Source: an uncultured Dorea sp.
GTDB lineage: Bacteria > Bacillota > Clostridia > Lachnospirales > Lachnospiraceae
Direction: 5' to 3'
Assembly (NCBI RefSeq): GCF_934294775.1
Contig: NZ_CAKRAH010000067.1
Coordinates: 1-13,557 of the forward strand
Length of the DNA stretch: 13,557 nucleotides
Shown: piece by piece, positions 13,491-13,557 of the stretch
Position numbering within the stretch: position 1 is the first letter of the stretch
Layout: every line of letters begins with the position of its first letter
Notes under the pieces: generated by a model
Seen by the model: only the letters and a program-made list of their open reading frames with translations
What the model was told of the DNA's origin: nothing
Database searches by the model: none
Made by a program: the position numbers and the translations under genes

Positions 13491-13518
13491 TTGACTAGTG
13501 GTCATTTTGTACTATAAT
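13491..13518 (+). promoter_or_regulatory. Promoter with possible operator for the gene at the right edge
   Basis: TTGACT (13491-13496), a 16-base spacer and a perfect TATAAT (13513-13518) form a strong promoter. TGAC-TAGTG-GTCA (13492-13504) is an imperfect dyad overlapping the -35 box, a position where a repressor such as a TetR or MarR type would act. No regulator gene is visible in the window. Confidence 0.75.
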
Positions 13519-13554
13519 GATAAATGCATAAAGAAGTTAGAGGAGATGGAAGAG

Positions 13555-13557
13555 ATG
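13555..13557 (+). CDS. Start codon of a gene cut off by the window edge, product unknown
   Basis: The last three bases are ATG, with AGAGGAG about 9 bases upstream and a good promoter 37 bases before. An earlier ATG at 13546 touches the ribosome site and is a poorer start. Nothing of the protein can be read. A promoter-overlapping dyad would fit a self-regulated regulator gene, but that is a guess. Confidence 0.5.

Noticed and set aside
1..13557. CRISPR arrays, tRNA genes, transposases or phage genes
   Set aside because: No regularly spaced repeats, cloverleaf sequences, transposase motifs or phage proteins were seen on either strand.

Overview
The window reads as a chromosomal segment of a low-to-moderate GC Clostridia species. 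A gut Lachnospiraceae member (Dorea/Mediterraneibacter/Coprococcus-like) is my best guess. The basis is the style of the 23S rRNA tail, the T-box leader, the purine-rich Shine-Dalgarno sites, the protein families and the abundance of GGDEF/HD-GYP signalling. This taxonomic call is recognition, not a database result.

Layout. Positions 1-50 are the last bases of a 23S rRNA gene on the + strand, followed by an intrinsic terminator, with no 5S gene behind it. A bidirectional terminator (226-271) separates it from a convergent two-gene signalling unit on the - strand: a V4R-domain sensor-like protein (1735-2277) and a soluble HAMP-like/PAS-like/GGDEF diguanylate cyclase (371-1627). A divergent intergenic region (2278-2497) then leads into pgi, glucose-6-phosphate isomerase (2498-4078).

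From 4322 to 8697 there is a folate biosynthesis cluster on the + strand: folC, folE, an HD-domain hydrolase, folP (ATGA overlap with the HD gene) and a fused folB-folK. Together these cover GTP to dihydropteroate to dihydrofolate and polyglutamates. No gene for the dihydroneopterin triphosphate dephosphorylation step is recognisable unless it is the HD protein. A TRIC-family membrane protein gene (8801-9442) follows on the same strand.

A large stand-alone c-di-GMP protein with an unusual GGDEF-REC-HD-GYP order (9549-11456) comes next. After it, a strong promoter and a complete T-box leader with terminator (11488-11818) precede a BASS-family transporter (11915-12937), so that transporter is very probably controlled by the charging of one tRNA. 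The final 600 bases carry no convincing gene but are dense in stem-loops, including a 32-pair-arm palindrome. They end in a promoter with a possible operator and the start codon of a gene that runs out of the window.

A short hairpin-forming element with an AGTGGCAGGT core occurs three times between genes (about 329-372, 4269-4293, 13417-13439). It is the most unexplained recurring signal here.
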